Origin: Branchiostoma floridae
Taxonomy: Eukaryota; Chordata; Leptocardii; Amphioxiformes; Branchiostomatidae
Direction: 5' to 3'
Length of the DNA stretch: 33,715 bases
Assembly (NCBI RefSeq): GCF_000003815.2
Contig: NC_049979.1
Span: 18,781,797 to 18,815,511, forward strand
Part shown: positions 9,522 through 19,618 of the stretch, piece by piece
Numbering within the stretch: position 1 is the first letter of the stretch
How the letters are laid out: every line of letters starts with the position of its first letter
Position numbers and translations under genes: made by a program
Notes under the pieces: generated by a model
Told to the model about the DNA's origin: nothing
The model's database searches: none
Seen by the model: the letters and a program-made list of their open reading frames with translations, nothing else

Positions 9522-11064
9522 CATGGCTACAGTTCCACCCGAATGTGCCAGGTGCGCATATGTGCTCACACCTGTCTCCATGACGGCCCGGAGGACACAG
9601 ACAACTCTCCCACCTGTCACACGTCCCTCCGTACTCACAGTCACAGACATGGCTGCAATCTTCCCCATGATAGTTGGGTCGGCATTCCGTGGCGTTTAGA
9701 ATGAAAGTCGCATTGAACAGTTCACCATCTTCGTCCTGTACCATGCAACTATACCTGCCGTTAGCTGACTCTAGGATCGGCTGAAAGATGATGGAACTGT
9801 TCCGTACTGTCCCTTCCTCCCTATTGACCTTTGTGTCGTCACGTCCTTTTTCTGCTTGATAAGCCCATGTCACATTTGCTACGCGGATGTGTGGGGTTAG
9901 GCAGGTCAAAGTCAGATTGGTACCGATGTACTTCACGAGTGAATCGCCAGGTGATGCGATGATGACGACCTCAGGCCAGGAGATGTCACAGGCTCGTCCT
10001 CTCCAGCCCGGACGGCACTCACATGCGCCGTTAAAGCCATGGCAACGGGCACCGTTCTTGCAAACACAGTCCTTCTCACAGTACGCACCGTACCAGCCCG
10101 CGGGACATCCTGTTACGTTATAGTGAAATGTCCACTCAAACAGATTGATCCCGTCCCCACTGAGAGACTCGACGTTGCCGCCACATCGTATCCAGTATGG
10201 TGATGTGGACCATATCTCAATCAACTCTATGATAAAGAAAAAGCGGGCACCCTCGTCCGTTTGGAACTGACGACTTTGTGCCCATTGAGGCAATCCGTCA
10301 TCGAGAGAAATGTCCAATATAGTAATGTTACCTTTATTCCTTCGATCTCGGTCCTGACATATGAGTTCGATCCTGCCTTGTTGTCGTGGTCCTTGAAGCA
10401 CCTCAGCTATTATAGCCTCGTCTGAATTTGTGAATTCCTTTGCGCCACCAACGAATCTTACGGAACAATCACCCTTCGACACGAAATTAGACGCGTACAC
10501 CCTGGGCATACCGTACTGAAGGTAGTCTTTGTACGACGCCACTCTCTCTCCGTTAACAGACGCATAAAATCCGTCATCACTGCTGAGTAGGTATAATCCC
10601 CGAGGATCCTGTCGCCCTCTCTGCCCGGAAGGACTGGCGTTTTACACCGTTTGTTATAGAATGGCGGGTATCCCGGCACGTCCATGACTAAGATGACAAT
10701 GGTCACGTACAGAACGTTATTGTTGCCGTTATCAGTCAGCTCCACCGTCAGGTTGTACCGCGGCTATAACGTGTAGTCCAGCGGAGCCGCCACGATCAAA
10801 GCTAAGTCATCCGCACGAACCCCAAACCGCCCCGAATCGTCCCCTGCGGTGATGTTTACCGACCAAAACGTCCCACTGCCTTCTTCTTTGAAACTTGCGC
10901 TGGCAGTAAGGGTCAGTAAGAAAATCTCTGAGCCACACCACTGTGCTACCAACTGACACATCCTCGGGTATCTCGACTTTTTCACCCGAAATGAAAAGGT
11001 CCTGATAAGCCTGGAAGCCCGACAGCAGCAGAAGTGCAGCACAGAATGCCACGCGCAGTGTCAT
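8346..11064 (-). pseudogene. Intronless receptor tyrosine kinase (cadherin-EGF-Ig-EGF-EGF-TM-kinase) with broken ectodomain
   Basis: The minus-strand start at 11064 gives a signal peptide (MTLRVAFCAALLLLSGFQA). A cadherin-like domain follows (VEIPEDVSVGSTVVWL, SGRFGVRADD, LDYTL, RYNLTVELTDNG, MDVPGYPPF), then about 150 residues of unknown fold (about 10110-10560), EGF (CPAGWYGAYC..CECRPGWRG), Ig (LTLTC..VTWAY..GRYSC), two more EGF modules, a membrane helix and the kinase. No intron interrupts 2.7 kb, unlike the spliced genes around it. Lesions: a frame change near 10900-10935, a TAG stop at 10764-10766, a frame change at about 10610-10650, and one extra base near 9519 inside the last EGF. The kinase frame is intact. 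A retrocopy decaying from its 5' part fits, but draft-sequence errors could produce the same picture. Single cadherin-like domains also occur in RET and Cad96Ca-type kinases; orthology to either is not established. Confidence 0.7.
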
Positions 11065-12045
11065 CTTATCTTATATTAAAGAGCAACGGGCCCGGCTGCA
11101 ACCAAGTTTTGTCTCGTTACTTCTCTTTTGGACGCCACTTTCTTGTACTTCTTGCTGTTCGTCCCTTTAGGCCTGGACAAAACCCCCCAAAACAAATTTA
11201 CTTGTACACATGTACGACTCTTCCAATTGAAAAATTCATATTCAAACATCATGTCGACTTATTTTAACGCAAAAAGCAAAAATGAACAAATTTTGTCCAT
11301 TTCTTTTAAATCAAATTTTTGGCACATTTCATGCCATGATATTAGCTGGACAGAATACAAACGCACACAAAGCCTAGTGCTAGTCAACCAGAATTGCAAA
11401 CCAGTACATGCATATATGTATGAGTGTAATGCTGATTTCCTCAACATCAAGTAGAAGTAAAATTCGACAAGCTTCACTGAACTGATTCCAATTAAGCCAC
11501 AAGACAACAACCGACGGACGTCATCTAGCTTAGCACGATGATGACTACCCACTACGTAGAGAGTAACAAGTTGTTTCCAATCTATACTATATCTAAAAGC
11601 ATAGGTATTTGCTAACAGGCACATGACTATTTTGTACATGTATGTAATTCTGTTGTTCCTTGTTAGTATGGGGGCATACCGATGTATCCTAGTTACTGTT
11701 CTTCTGCTTGAGTCATTTGTGTCTGGCACGCTAAAACTGTTTGTGACTGAGTAAAACGATGAGAGGAAGTCTTCCTCTTTCCTGCTTCACGATATGAGGC
11801 TGGTATGGGATAGAGCTGACACACTCCGTATGGAATTACCTGTTGTTTTATTCGATTGACACAGATAGACGACGCTGGAGAAAGTCTTTTTGTTTCATGC
11901 ATCAGGTGACAGAGAGGTTATGAAGAGTGTAAGGAGTGATTTGATCATATGTTTTCAATTTCTTTGAAGTCAAATGAGCTACATATTTCTTTTTACATTA
12001 ATGACCAGTTCAATACAAGTTCCCTGCCCAAGGAGCTATGAGACA
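11065..12045. other. 5' flank of the receptor kinase, no gene seen
   Basis: AT-rich sequence with no recognised exon or repeat. The long minus-strand open frame at 11259-11729 has no domain and unlikely composition. Confidence 0.4.
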
Positions 12046-12893
12046 CTGAAAAGTAGTACACACAAAGAAAGTGACAAGCTGTCAAAATAGTTGACAGAAG
12101 TTGACGACTTGTTTTTACTTACCTGCTACAAAATCCACCTAGATGATCCCGGACTAACTACCAACAAACGTTGGGTTCGTCCAAAAACATTCGTGTCGGA
12201 TAGAACGCCCAGCCGACACTTCATAGTCCCTACCCTGGATATTGGACGTACCGACCCCGGACCAGCAAACAGATCTGAACTTTGCCTCATGAACTTCTCT
12301 GAGAAACTTTTCCGGTCACAAGACTTCCGTGATGCCACATTGCCTTGATTACATGAATGACATTTTCATCCGCTTCCTAAAAAATAGCAGTTTGGGACCG
12401 TGCTGTAACTTAATTAAGGATGCCGGGCTATTGACAGGATGATCCTGTCAACAGTGTCAACATAGATTGATATTGTTGACAGGATCATCCTTTTAGCAGT
12501 GCAAATTTTCTACTGTTTACAGGATCATTCCGTCAATACCTTCAGGTCAAAATTAAGAACCCTCAAAATTGATAAATAAAACGTATGCCGTAAACTATAA
12601 AAAGATATTAGAAACGGATATTGATTTCGTATACGCGGAGAATGCATATTTTTCTGTCTTAAAACGTTTGTAAACTTTCTCCTTGCACAGCCACGCCTCC
12701 GTCAAACCTTTTTCTAGCCTTGGTCTCACCCTGCGGGCACTGAACGGTAATGGTCTGGGAAAACGAAAAAGGTGTGTCAAACAAAGGTGAAAATGATTAC
12801 TGGTCTGCGATTGGTCGAACAAGCCAGTAGTTTTCTACAGTGTCTGCCTTGCATCTATTTACAAGTGTTGTGACTGTCTTGGTACCACCCTCT
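12046..12893 (+). repeat. Dispersed repeat, copy A
   Basis: The segment is repeated at 16658-18060 in the same orientation with roughly 85-90% identity by eye. It begins ACTGAAAAGTA and ends near AGTTTTCTACAGTGTCTG; the ends form an approximate inverted repeat (GAGACACTG against CAGACACTG on the other strand), which suggests a DNA transposon derivative. Inside are several imperfect palindromes built on GGATGATCCTGTCAAC. Both copies keep an 85-codon open frame despite an in-frame indel, but substitutions are not biased to silent sites, so I do not call it a gene. Confidence 0.7.
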
Positions 12894-12912
12894 GTAGTTG
12901 CTTCTGGCTCAT

Positions 12913-13999
12913 TACCTCCATGAAAAAATGGAGGTATAGTTTTGAGTGTGTTTGTCTGTCTGTGTGTGTGTGTGTGTGTGTGTCCGAATATTTGTGAACA
13001 TCATAACTTGAGAACCTATTGATGGACTACGATGATATTTGGTATGTGAATAGGGGTTGGGAAGACAAAGGCTAAGGCCAATTTTGGGCCCCCTGGTGTG
13101 TGACCTTGGTACTGCAGCGCAACTTCCGGTTTTGCTATCTCGGTGTTCTGAACATGCTATGGCCAAGATTTTTAAGCATTAGATAGCTCTATGACATAAG
13201 TTTGGGCCCTTAGCGTCTAGTTTTGGGATAGTAGGGGTATTTTTGTCAAAAACTTCTGACGAGGATAACTCAAGAAGGGAACAACGGATTTTCATGATTT
13301 TTGGTATGTAGGTACCTTAGACAACGTTGTACAAGATAAAATACTAATTATGCAAAATAGGAGTACATTTGCATAATTAATGAGAATATTCTATCATAGC
13401 AGTTTTTTCAATGTATCTCTTGTCCCGTACGTGATATGGTCGCGACATTTGGATGGTAGATAGCTTTTAGCGTCATGACAAAGTGGGGCAAGTTTCAGTC
13501 CCCTAACATTTAATTGTGGAACTGCATGGGCGTTTTTGTCAAGACACTCCAAAGAGGATAACTGCAGAAAGGAACGGCGGATTGCCTGCATTTTAGGTAT
13601 GCAGGTAGCTTAGGCAAAGATGTTCATAATGATATGCATTTTATGAAAATAAGGACTTAATTTGCATACTTAATGAGGAAATTATATAATTCCATTGTTT
13701 GCAATAACTGGACTTCGATAAATGTAACACTTGTTAATCATAATCGGTGGAATATACTAGTATACAGATATCAAATATACAAATGAGGAACGTATTTGCA
13801 TAATTTATGCAAAAATTGCAAAACAACTTAATGATTAATAATTTGAATTGGGAATTTTACTTGTGACATGTGCACTGTACGTTATTCAATGATGAACAAC
13901 ACCATGCATAAATCATGTTAATGTTAAGTCATTTGCATGAAATTAACAAAAGCTCTAAATATTCATGGAGGTATGAGGTCGCCGAACTGTAGTTTGTTC
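12913..13999 (+). mobile_element. ~1.07 kb repeat element with TACCTCCATGAA ends
   Basis: The element starts with a hairpin (TACCTCCATG..CATGGAGGTA type, 12913-12936), followed by a TG microsatellite (about 12960-12982). It ends with TTCATGGAGGTA plus the tail TGAGGTCGCCGAACTGTAGT, which other copies share (7557-7762; 23820-23860). Two internal subunits about 295 bases apart (GAGGATAACT..AAGG.AC..CGGATT at about 13261 and 13554, each with ATTTGCATA.TTAATGA) show internal tandem duplication. No coding capacity is seen; the class of transposon is unresolved. Confidence 0.6.
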
Positions 14000-14034
14000 T
14001 TGTAGTCTGTGTTCCCCTGTCTTCTCTTTTCTCT

Positions 14035-14346
14035 TTATTTCTGGAATACACGGCACCGTGTCATATAACCCATGTAACTTCTACTTGTGTGTATTAATGA
14101 TCCCCCCGCAATCTCCTCTACGGTAAAGTTGGTAGCGCCAGGACTCTGGGTTCTCAGTCCCGGAATTCTTCTTGTTGCCTGTCTTTGCACATTTTCAATA
14201 AGGCCAGTCCCTTGTGGCACACCACTAGTGACTGTGGGCCCATTTGATTTTGCTTGGTTTACACATACTCTCTGCTTTCTCCCAGTTAGAAATGCTCTGG
14301 TCCACTGGAGTAGTCGGCCTTTGATACCAAGGGAACTAGATTCCAC
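14035..14346 (-). mobile_element. LINE reverse transcriptase fragment with internal deletion
   Basis: The minus strand encodes LGIKGRLLQWTRAFLTGRKQ and VTSGVPQGT, a hallmark of CR1/Jockey-type LINE reverse transcriptase. It then jumps straight to IENVQRQATRRIPGLR, a motif normally more than 100 residues further on. The catalytic Asp-Asp region is therefore missing. It lies about 100 bases before the first recognised METTL27-like exon, antisense to it. Confidence 0.7.
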
Positions 14347-14443
14347 AGCCCTAGAACTTGAACGTGCTTAAAGAAACAGCACATAAACTATCCTACAGGG
14401 CCCCTGTTTCCAATTGTGACTAATTGTTATGGCCATGACATAG

Positions 14444-16107
14444 GACATGGAGTCTAACGGGTACACTGGGCCCGGAAAGGTTGCCAAAGTTCTAGCAGAG
14501 TCTCAGGGTGACAGGAGGGACATCCGGGTTCTGGACGTGGCAGCAGGAACTGGACTTTGTGGTGAAGAGGTATGTGTATAGAGACTTTGTGTACATGACC
14601 TTCAGCAACATTGTGTAAATGACCTTGAGGTTGTTTTTTGTGTAATTTGATAACGCCTTGGAGTGATGTTTATCATTGTTCAGTTATCATTGGCGGATAC
14701 TATGTGATTATTGACGCATTTCAGGTGATACTGAGTTCATCTCGTGTACCTGTCTTTGCAAATAAAATCTGAATGGGAGAACACACTCATATGTATGTTG
14801 TACCACTTCGCCCTTCTCTTACTGCTGGTATTTGTGAACATATTGGATCGGAAATATGTCAAAATAATTTCTCATGCTATGTCCTATTCATCTTCAGTTT
14901 TGCTGTACACGTTCAATATTGCAACTTTTTCCCACTTCAATCACAAACTCCCCCCCCTCCCCCTCTTTGTTTCAGTTGTCCAAGCTTGATTTCTCTAACG
15001 TAGACGCCAGCACGTCACCGGAACGTACTGCGCCTGCGCGAAAAGTATAGACATGCTAAAACCCTTGCTAAACCTTGCTAAACCCCCGGTTTACTAAAGG
15101 GCCGCATTTAAGAAAGTACGTGCGTATATAAGGGTAAAATCCCGTGTACGTTTTACATGAAACCATGTCTCTAACATATACTGTGCAACAAGCGGGATTT
15201 CAATGCAACGTTGACCAAACCAAGCACCAAAACACCAGGTTTGGCACAGGCGCAGTACGTTCTGGTGACGTGCTGTAGACGCCTTAGATGCTAGTCAGGA
15301 CATGTTAGATGTTGCCAAGACCAAGAACGTCTACAGGAACTTCATCAAGGAATTCCTGGGACCGAACCGACTTGGCATTGATGATGGTAAGTTATATCAG
15401 TTAGTATGTTAGTCTTTGTTTTGTCATCACCTCTAGCAAAATGCAGGAAACAAAAAAGAGTCGGCTATGAGTTGGCAATGAAAGAGTACGGACATGTCAC
15501 TGTATATCCACCATTCCAACTGACCATCTTGTTTCGAAACAAGCTCAAGGAAAAGGTTGCAAAGAAAAGCAAAATGAAACAAAATGTAATTGTATTAGAA
15601 ATTATAGACTTGCTGTTTATAAAACATACATACATATGATATACATGCATGTCTATTTTTTTTGGTTATGTTTGTAGACAGCTATGACGCTGTGGTTGGT
15701 AGTGGTCTGTTTGCTACCGGTCACGTCAAATCCGACTGTTTGGAACAACTTATTCGCATTGTCAAACCCGGTGAGTATTCCCGTCGTAAGAAATAATTTT
15801 TTTTGGTAAAAAACTTTGAAAGAAAGGTGCCTGTGTATTTATGATGGTGACAAAGTAATTACAGCATCGTACATCTTGGTCCTCGCTTTGACGTCTTGTA
15901 CTGTTTTTGTTTCGAAATCTAACAGGTGGAGTTATCTGCCTAAGCATTAGGGAAAACCGTCTGCAAACCAACGAGGGTTGCAAAGATTTGGAATCTCGGA
16001 TGGCGGCGCTTCAGAGCGAAGGACTGTGGCAGCAGGTGTCCAGGGAGATTTTTCCCGGCTTTTCATTTGGCCACGATGGCGTAGTCTACTTGTATAGAGT
16101 GCTGTAG
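14444..16107 (+). CDS. METTL27/WBSCR27-like methyltransferase, 3' exons; one exon split by a transposon
   Basis: Exons are 14444-14569, 14976-15008 plus 15284-15386 (one exon split by an insertion), 15678-15770 and 15926-16107. Skipping the insertion, all join in frame to give about 178 residues: DMESNGYTGPG, VLDVAAGTGLCGEE (SAM-binding motif I), LDASQDML (motif II acidic residue), YDAVVGSGLFATGHV, IVKPGGVICLSIRE, and a C terminus ending LYRVL. The order and spacing match the METTL27 family of class I SAM-dependent methyltransferases; the substrate is not established. The first exon begins at a splice acceptor, so an N-terminal exon (normally about 50 residues with YD..A..YD) lies upstream and was not found; the upstream 2.4 kb is mostly repeats. 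Read through the 267 bp insertion, the frame stops after 14 codons. As sequenced, this allele should be inactive unless the insertion is spliced out. Confidence 0.8.
15001..15283 (+). mobile_element. 267 bp MITE with 8 bp target-site duplication inside the METTL27-like exon
   Basis: The element occupies 15009-15275 and is flanked by identical TAGACGCC copies (15001-15008 and 15276-15283). Its ends are inverted repeats of about 28 bases (AGCACGTCACCGGAACGTAC against the same with one mismatch). Because the outer C is shared, the duplication could be counted as 7 or 8 bp; 8 bp fits hAT elements. There is no coding capacity, so it is non-autonomous. Removing it and one duplication copy restores a continuous exon. 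Confidence 0.85.
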
Positions 16108-16138
16108 AATCAGCTTTTCCATAGAGAAAATGAAAGGA

Positions 16139-16144
16139 AATAAA
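16139..16144 (+). promoter_or_regulatory. Polyadenylation signal AATAAA of the METTL27-like gene
   Basis: A canonical AATAAA lies 32 bases after the stop codon, implying a very short 3' UTR. Confidence 0.6.
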
Positions 16145-16337
16145 GATTTTTGTCATTAACACTTTGCGTGTTAAGCAAAGGACGAGCATGGCGAAGTCTG
16201 GTTTTAGTTTGCGTAGCCTCCTTCGCAGACTTCGAGCGGGACCGTTTTTATTTTATGGGGTGAGGGCGCTGGTTGGCTAGTTTCAAATGTGGCTAATATC
16301 TTTATCGTTAAGGTTCTCTAATGCTGGGAAGGTGAGT

Positions 16338-16443
16338 TTGCCGTGAAAGGGAGTTTGCCTAGAAAGGTATTTTGCCGTGGAAGGAGTTTCGATGCTCCTT
16401 CCACGGCAAACTACCTTTCTAGACAAACTACCTTCCACGGCAA
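16338..16443 (+). repeat. 49 bp-arm fold-back hairpin
   Basis: Arms 16338-16386 and 16395-16443 pair with few mismatches around an 8-base loop. Each arm itself holds two copies of TTTGCCGTGGAAGG-like units, so the hairpin is built of a repeated motif. A 13-base C run follows at once. No target duplication was seen. Confidence 0.75.
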
Positions 16444-16657
16444 CCCCCCCCCCCCCGGCCTTTCCCGGTATTGGAGGACCTTACCCATAAGATTATTATT
16501 TCGAAAGGAAGAAAGACTGACAGAAAGAAGGAAAGAAATAGAACAGATACAGTGATAGATGTAACTTGTTTCACTTCAGATAAGTAAAGAAACATAATGT
16601 ATGTAGATAGATAGATGCGACTCAAATGTACCCGATCCAATACAAACACACATATTA

Positions 16658-18060
16658 TACTGAAAAGTACACACAAAGAAAGTGACAAGCTGTCAAAATA
16701 GTTGACAGAAGTTGACGACTTGTTTTTACTTACCTGCTACAAAATCCACCTAGATGATCTCGGACTAACTACCAACAAACGTTGGGTTCGTGCAAAAACG
16801 TGCGTGTCGGATAGAACTCCGCCCAGCCGACACTTCATAGTCCCTACCCTGGCTATTGGACGTACCGACCCCGGACCGACAAACAGATATGAACTTTGCC
16901 TCATGACCTTCTCTGAGAAACTTTTCCGGTCACAAGAGTTTCGTGATGCCACATTGCCTTGATTACATGGATGACATTCTCGTCCGCATCCAAAAAATAG
17001 CAGTTTGGGACCGTGCTGTAAATAAATTAGGGATGGCGGGCTATTGGCAGGATGATCCTGTCAACAGTGACAAAATAGATTGATATTGTTGACAAGATTA
17101 TCCTGTTAGCAGTACAAATTTTTCTATTGTTTACTGGATGATCCTGTCAACGGTGCAATTTTTACAGGATCATTTCGACAATAGCTTCAGGTCAAAATTA
17201 GTAACGTTAGGAACTTTCGGAACCATCAAAATTGATAAGTGAAACGTATGCCGTAAACTATAAAAAGATAATAGAAAACGGATATTGATGTCGTATACGC
17301 ATATGCATATTTTCCTGTCTTGAAACGTTTGTAGATTTTCTCCACACCTCCGTCAAACGTATCTATTTACAAGTGTACTATGACTGCCTTTTTCTAGCCT
17401 TGGTCTCACCCTCCATAGATACACCTGGCTTGAGAAAAGAATGAGTCAGCTGCAGTACCGTTATCAACTGCTACCACTGTTCGTGTCGAGATTCTTCCGG
17501 AACGGTGAGCCTCGGCCTCTCTCGTCCAAAGCCCATGCCTCCCTAACCGATAGAGGGGAGATATTTCGGCGTACGTTGCGTTTAGAAGTTGAAGAGAAGG
17601 GCTCGCGTCAACTGCCTCGCCATCGCTGTAACAAACACAACATGGTCAACGGTAAGTGCAATGTGGTCCACACAATTAGAACTGATAAACACCGATGAAG
17701 GAATGTCCACCAACATATATAATACTAAGCAGAGCCTGTCGTCAGCCTCACCGTCGCCACGGGTCGTCTCGTAGATGGTCCAGGATAATTTCTTTACATC
17801 TCCCCGGCGTTGTCGTGAAGCACCTGCGGAAACAGTTAGCATTTCCCCTTGACAGCCCTTAACGTATGCACTAGATGAGAAGAAAGGGGTACGGTCACGC
17901 GTAGTTTTGGAATCGAATGGCAATGGTCTGGGAAGACGAAAAAAGTGTGTCCAACACAGGTGAAAAGGGTTACTGGTCTGCGATTGGTCGAACAAGCCAG
18001 TAGTTTTCTACAGTGTCTGCCTTACATCTATTTACAAGTGTTGTGCCCGCCTTGGTAGAC
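16658..18060 (+). repeat. Dispersed repeat, copy B (with ~500 bp extra segment)
   Basis: Same repeat as copy A at 12046. After the shared CTAGCCTTGGTCTCACCCT, this copy holds about 500 bases absent from copy A (about 17412-17905) before alignment resumes at GGCAATGGTCTGGGAAGACG. The extra segment holds overlapping open frames on both strands but no recognised domain. The two copies bracket the METTL27-like gene and its upstream repeats. Confidence 0.65.
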
Positions 18061-18261
18061 TAGTTACCTCTGGTCGTGCTCTACAATTATTTTCATTATT
18101 GTAGATAACCAATCGTACAAGTGACGGACACACCTAGCATTTTCCAGTGCACAACAACATCACAGCCGCGGAGTAACTACTTTTGGGTGTATCTTATTAG
18201 CTGGATGTCTGACCTACATCGACGTAGCCGCTGAATCCTTTGTACTTTTGCTTCATTTACC

Positions 18262-18546
18262 AGAATAATCCTGGGCAGGAAGTTTTCTACCTACGCTTTA
18301 GCGTGTGAAGTTCTCCAACTGCAAACACTGGAGGAACGCAGGGTCGAGCTTTGTGTAAAATTCGCCAGGAATGTCCTCACCTCGGACCTCTACAGGGACT
18401 GGCTACCACAGTCAAGAGGTGATGTTAGTGGTAGGGAGACAAGAAATGGAAATAAGCTCGACTACATGCCAGTGCGCACTAAGCGCTTCAAAACAAGCCC
18501 AATACCATACCTAACCCATCTCTTGAACGAACATATGCTCAAATAG
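18262..18546 (+). mobile_element. LINE ORF2 C terminus, 5'-truncated
   Basis: An open frame of 94 codons without its own start ends at TAG 18544-18546. It encodes RIILGRKFSTYALACEVLQL, TLEERRVELCVKFARNV and RFKTSPIPYLTHLLNE. This is the terminal region seen after the reverse transcriptase in many CR1/Jockey-type LINEs. The frame is still open, so the insertion may be fairly young. The 5' truncation is typical of LINE integration. Confidence 0.7.
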
Positions 18547-18837
18547 CCGGTCTTTGTACATATTGTATTACATGTATATTTATATTAGAATCTATTGTCT
18601 TAACCTTTTTAATGTATTCATTGATGGAGCAAATTGTTTTAACATAGTGGCTTACATGCAATTCAGCCTACGGCTGCGAGATGTCCACTCATATCTTAGA
18701 TTGTAATTATATTGTAATGGGTAATTGTGTAGTTTGCGGTTCCGAGCGTTGTATTTTGAGGCCGATAGCCCGGTTGCGCGTCGGTCGACGTTTTAGGTAT
18801 CCGATGTCACGGTCACCTCTCGCTCGTTATTTTACGT

Positions 18838-19130
18838 TGCAACGTCGCTGTTTGAAAACCGACATCGCTTTTTTGAAAACCGACGTCGAAACCCGACGTC
18901 GAAGCTCTTTCGAAATCCGACGTCGGTTTTGAAAATACACGTCGCTTTCGAAAACTGACGTCGGTTCTCAAAAACCACATCGCTTTGAACACCGACGTCG
19001 GTTTTGAAAAACCACATCGCTTTGAAAACCGACGTCGATTCTAAAAAACAACATCGCTTTGAAAACCGACGTCGGTTTTGAAAAACTACATCGCTTTGAA
19101 AACCGACGTCGGTTTTGAAAAACTACACCG
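18838..19130 (+). repeat. 37 bp minisatellite built on GACGTC palindromes
   Basis: From about 18957 the period is a clean 37 bases (GAAAACCGACGTCGGTTTTG then AAAAAC.ACATCGCTTT); upstream units are more degenerate. About eight GACGTC cores occur. Each unit contains the perfect palindrome AAAACCGACGTCGGTTTT or a near variant, so the array can form a row of cruciforms. Confidence 0.8.
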
Positions 19131-19618
19131 AGGATTAACTCCAGGGGGAGGGGCCTTTTACACCTTTCATTCACACCAACCAAACACAGATGTGTATTTG
19201 TTATCAAACCCACCATGGATCGACTAGTTAGGCATATTGCCTGCCCTTACGCCCCAAACAGAGATTCGGCTCCGAGCAGTTGGGAAAAATTTGAGACTTT
19301 ATCATATGCCTCTTTCTTGTCCCGCCCTTGTTGGGGAGGGCGGACGAAAGACGCGGCACATAACAATGCCGCAATTTTGCTCCCAAACCTCTGCAAGGAG
19401 ATTCCGACTGGTTTTGACGTCGGGCCTTCTTTTTTGTTTAAACTTCCTCTTTAAACACTTGGTTTGGCGACATAGCAAAATAAAATAAAAAAACAACGTT
19501 AAAACCAGTCTTTTTGCGTGGGGAGTACATATCACCGTGAACTAAGCTATATTTACCTTACACTCCTATAGGGCAAAAATTCTACATAGATGTGTATTAC
19601 ACTATGTGTATTATACTG

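Noticed and set aside
9303-9704. 133-codon plus-strand frame inside the kinase gene
   Set aside because: Antisense shadow of the receptor kinase coding sequence.
11259-11729. 156-codon minus-strand open frame
   Set aside because: AT-rich, no recognisable domain, no splice or polyadenylation context, and no neighbour support; length is compatible with chance.
12091-12348. 85-codon frame conserved at 16702-16962 as a possible gene pair
   Set aside because: It lies inside a dispersed repeat, lacks an ATG, and substitutions include many amino-acid changes; treated as repeat sequence.
12913-13999. Helitron, because copies end near CTAGT
   Set aside because: No TC start or conserved 3' hairpin beside CTRR was found, and the ends show inverted repeats instead.
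18838-19130. CRISPR-like array
   Set aside because: Units are contiguous 37 bp tandem repeats with no unique spacers, in an animal genome.
19215-19454. Open frame with good start context (CCCACCATGG) at 19215
   Set aside because: No domain, no donor that extends it, overlapping frame in another phase, and surrounded by repeats.
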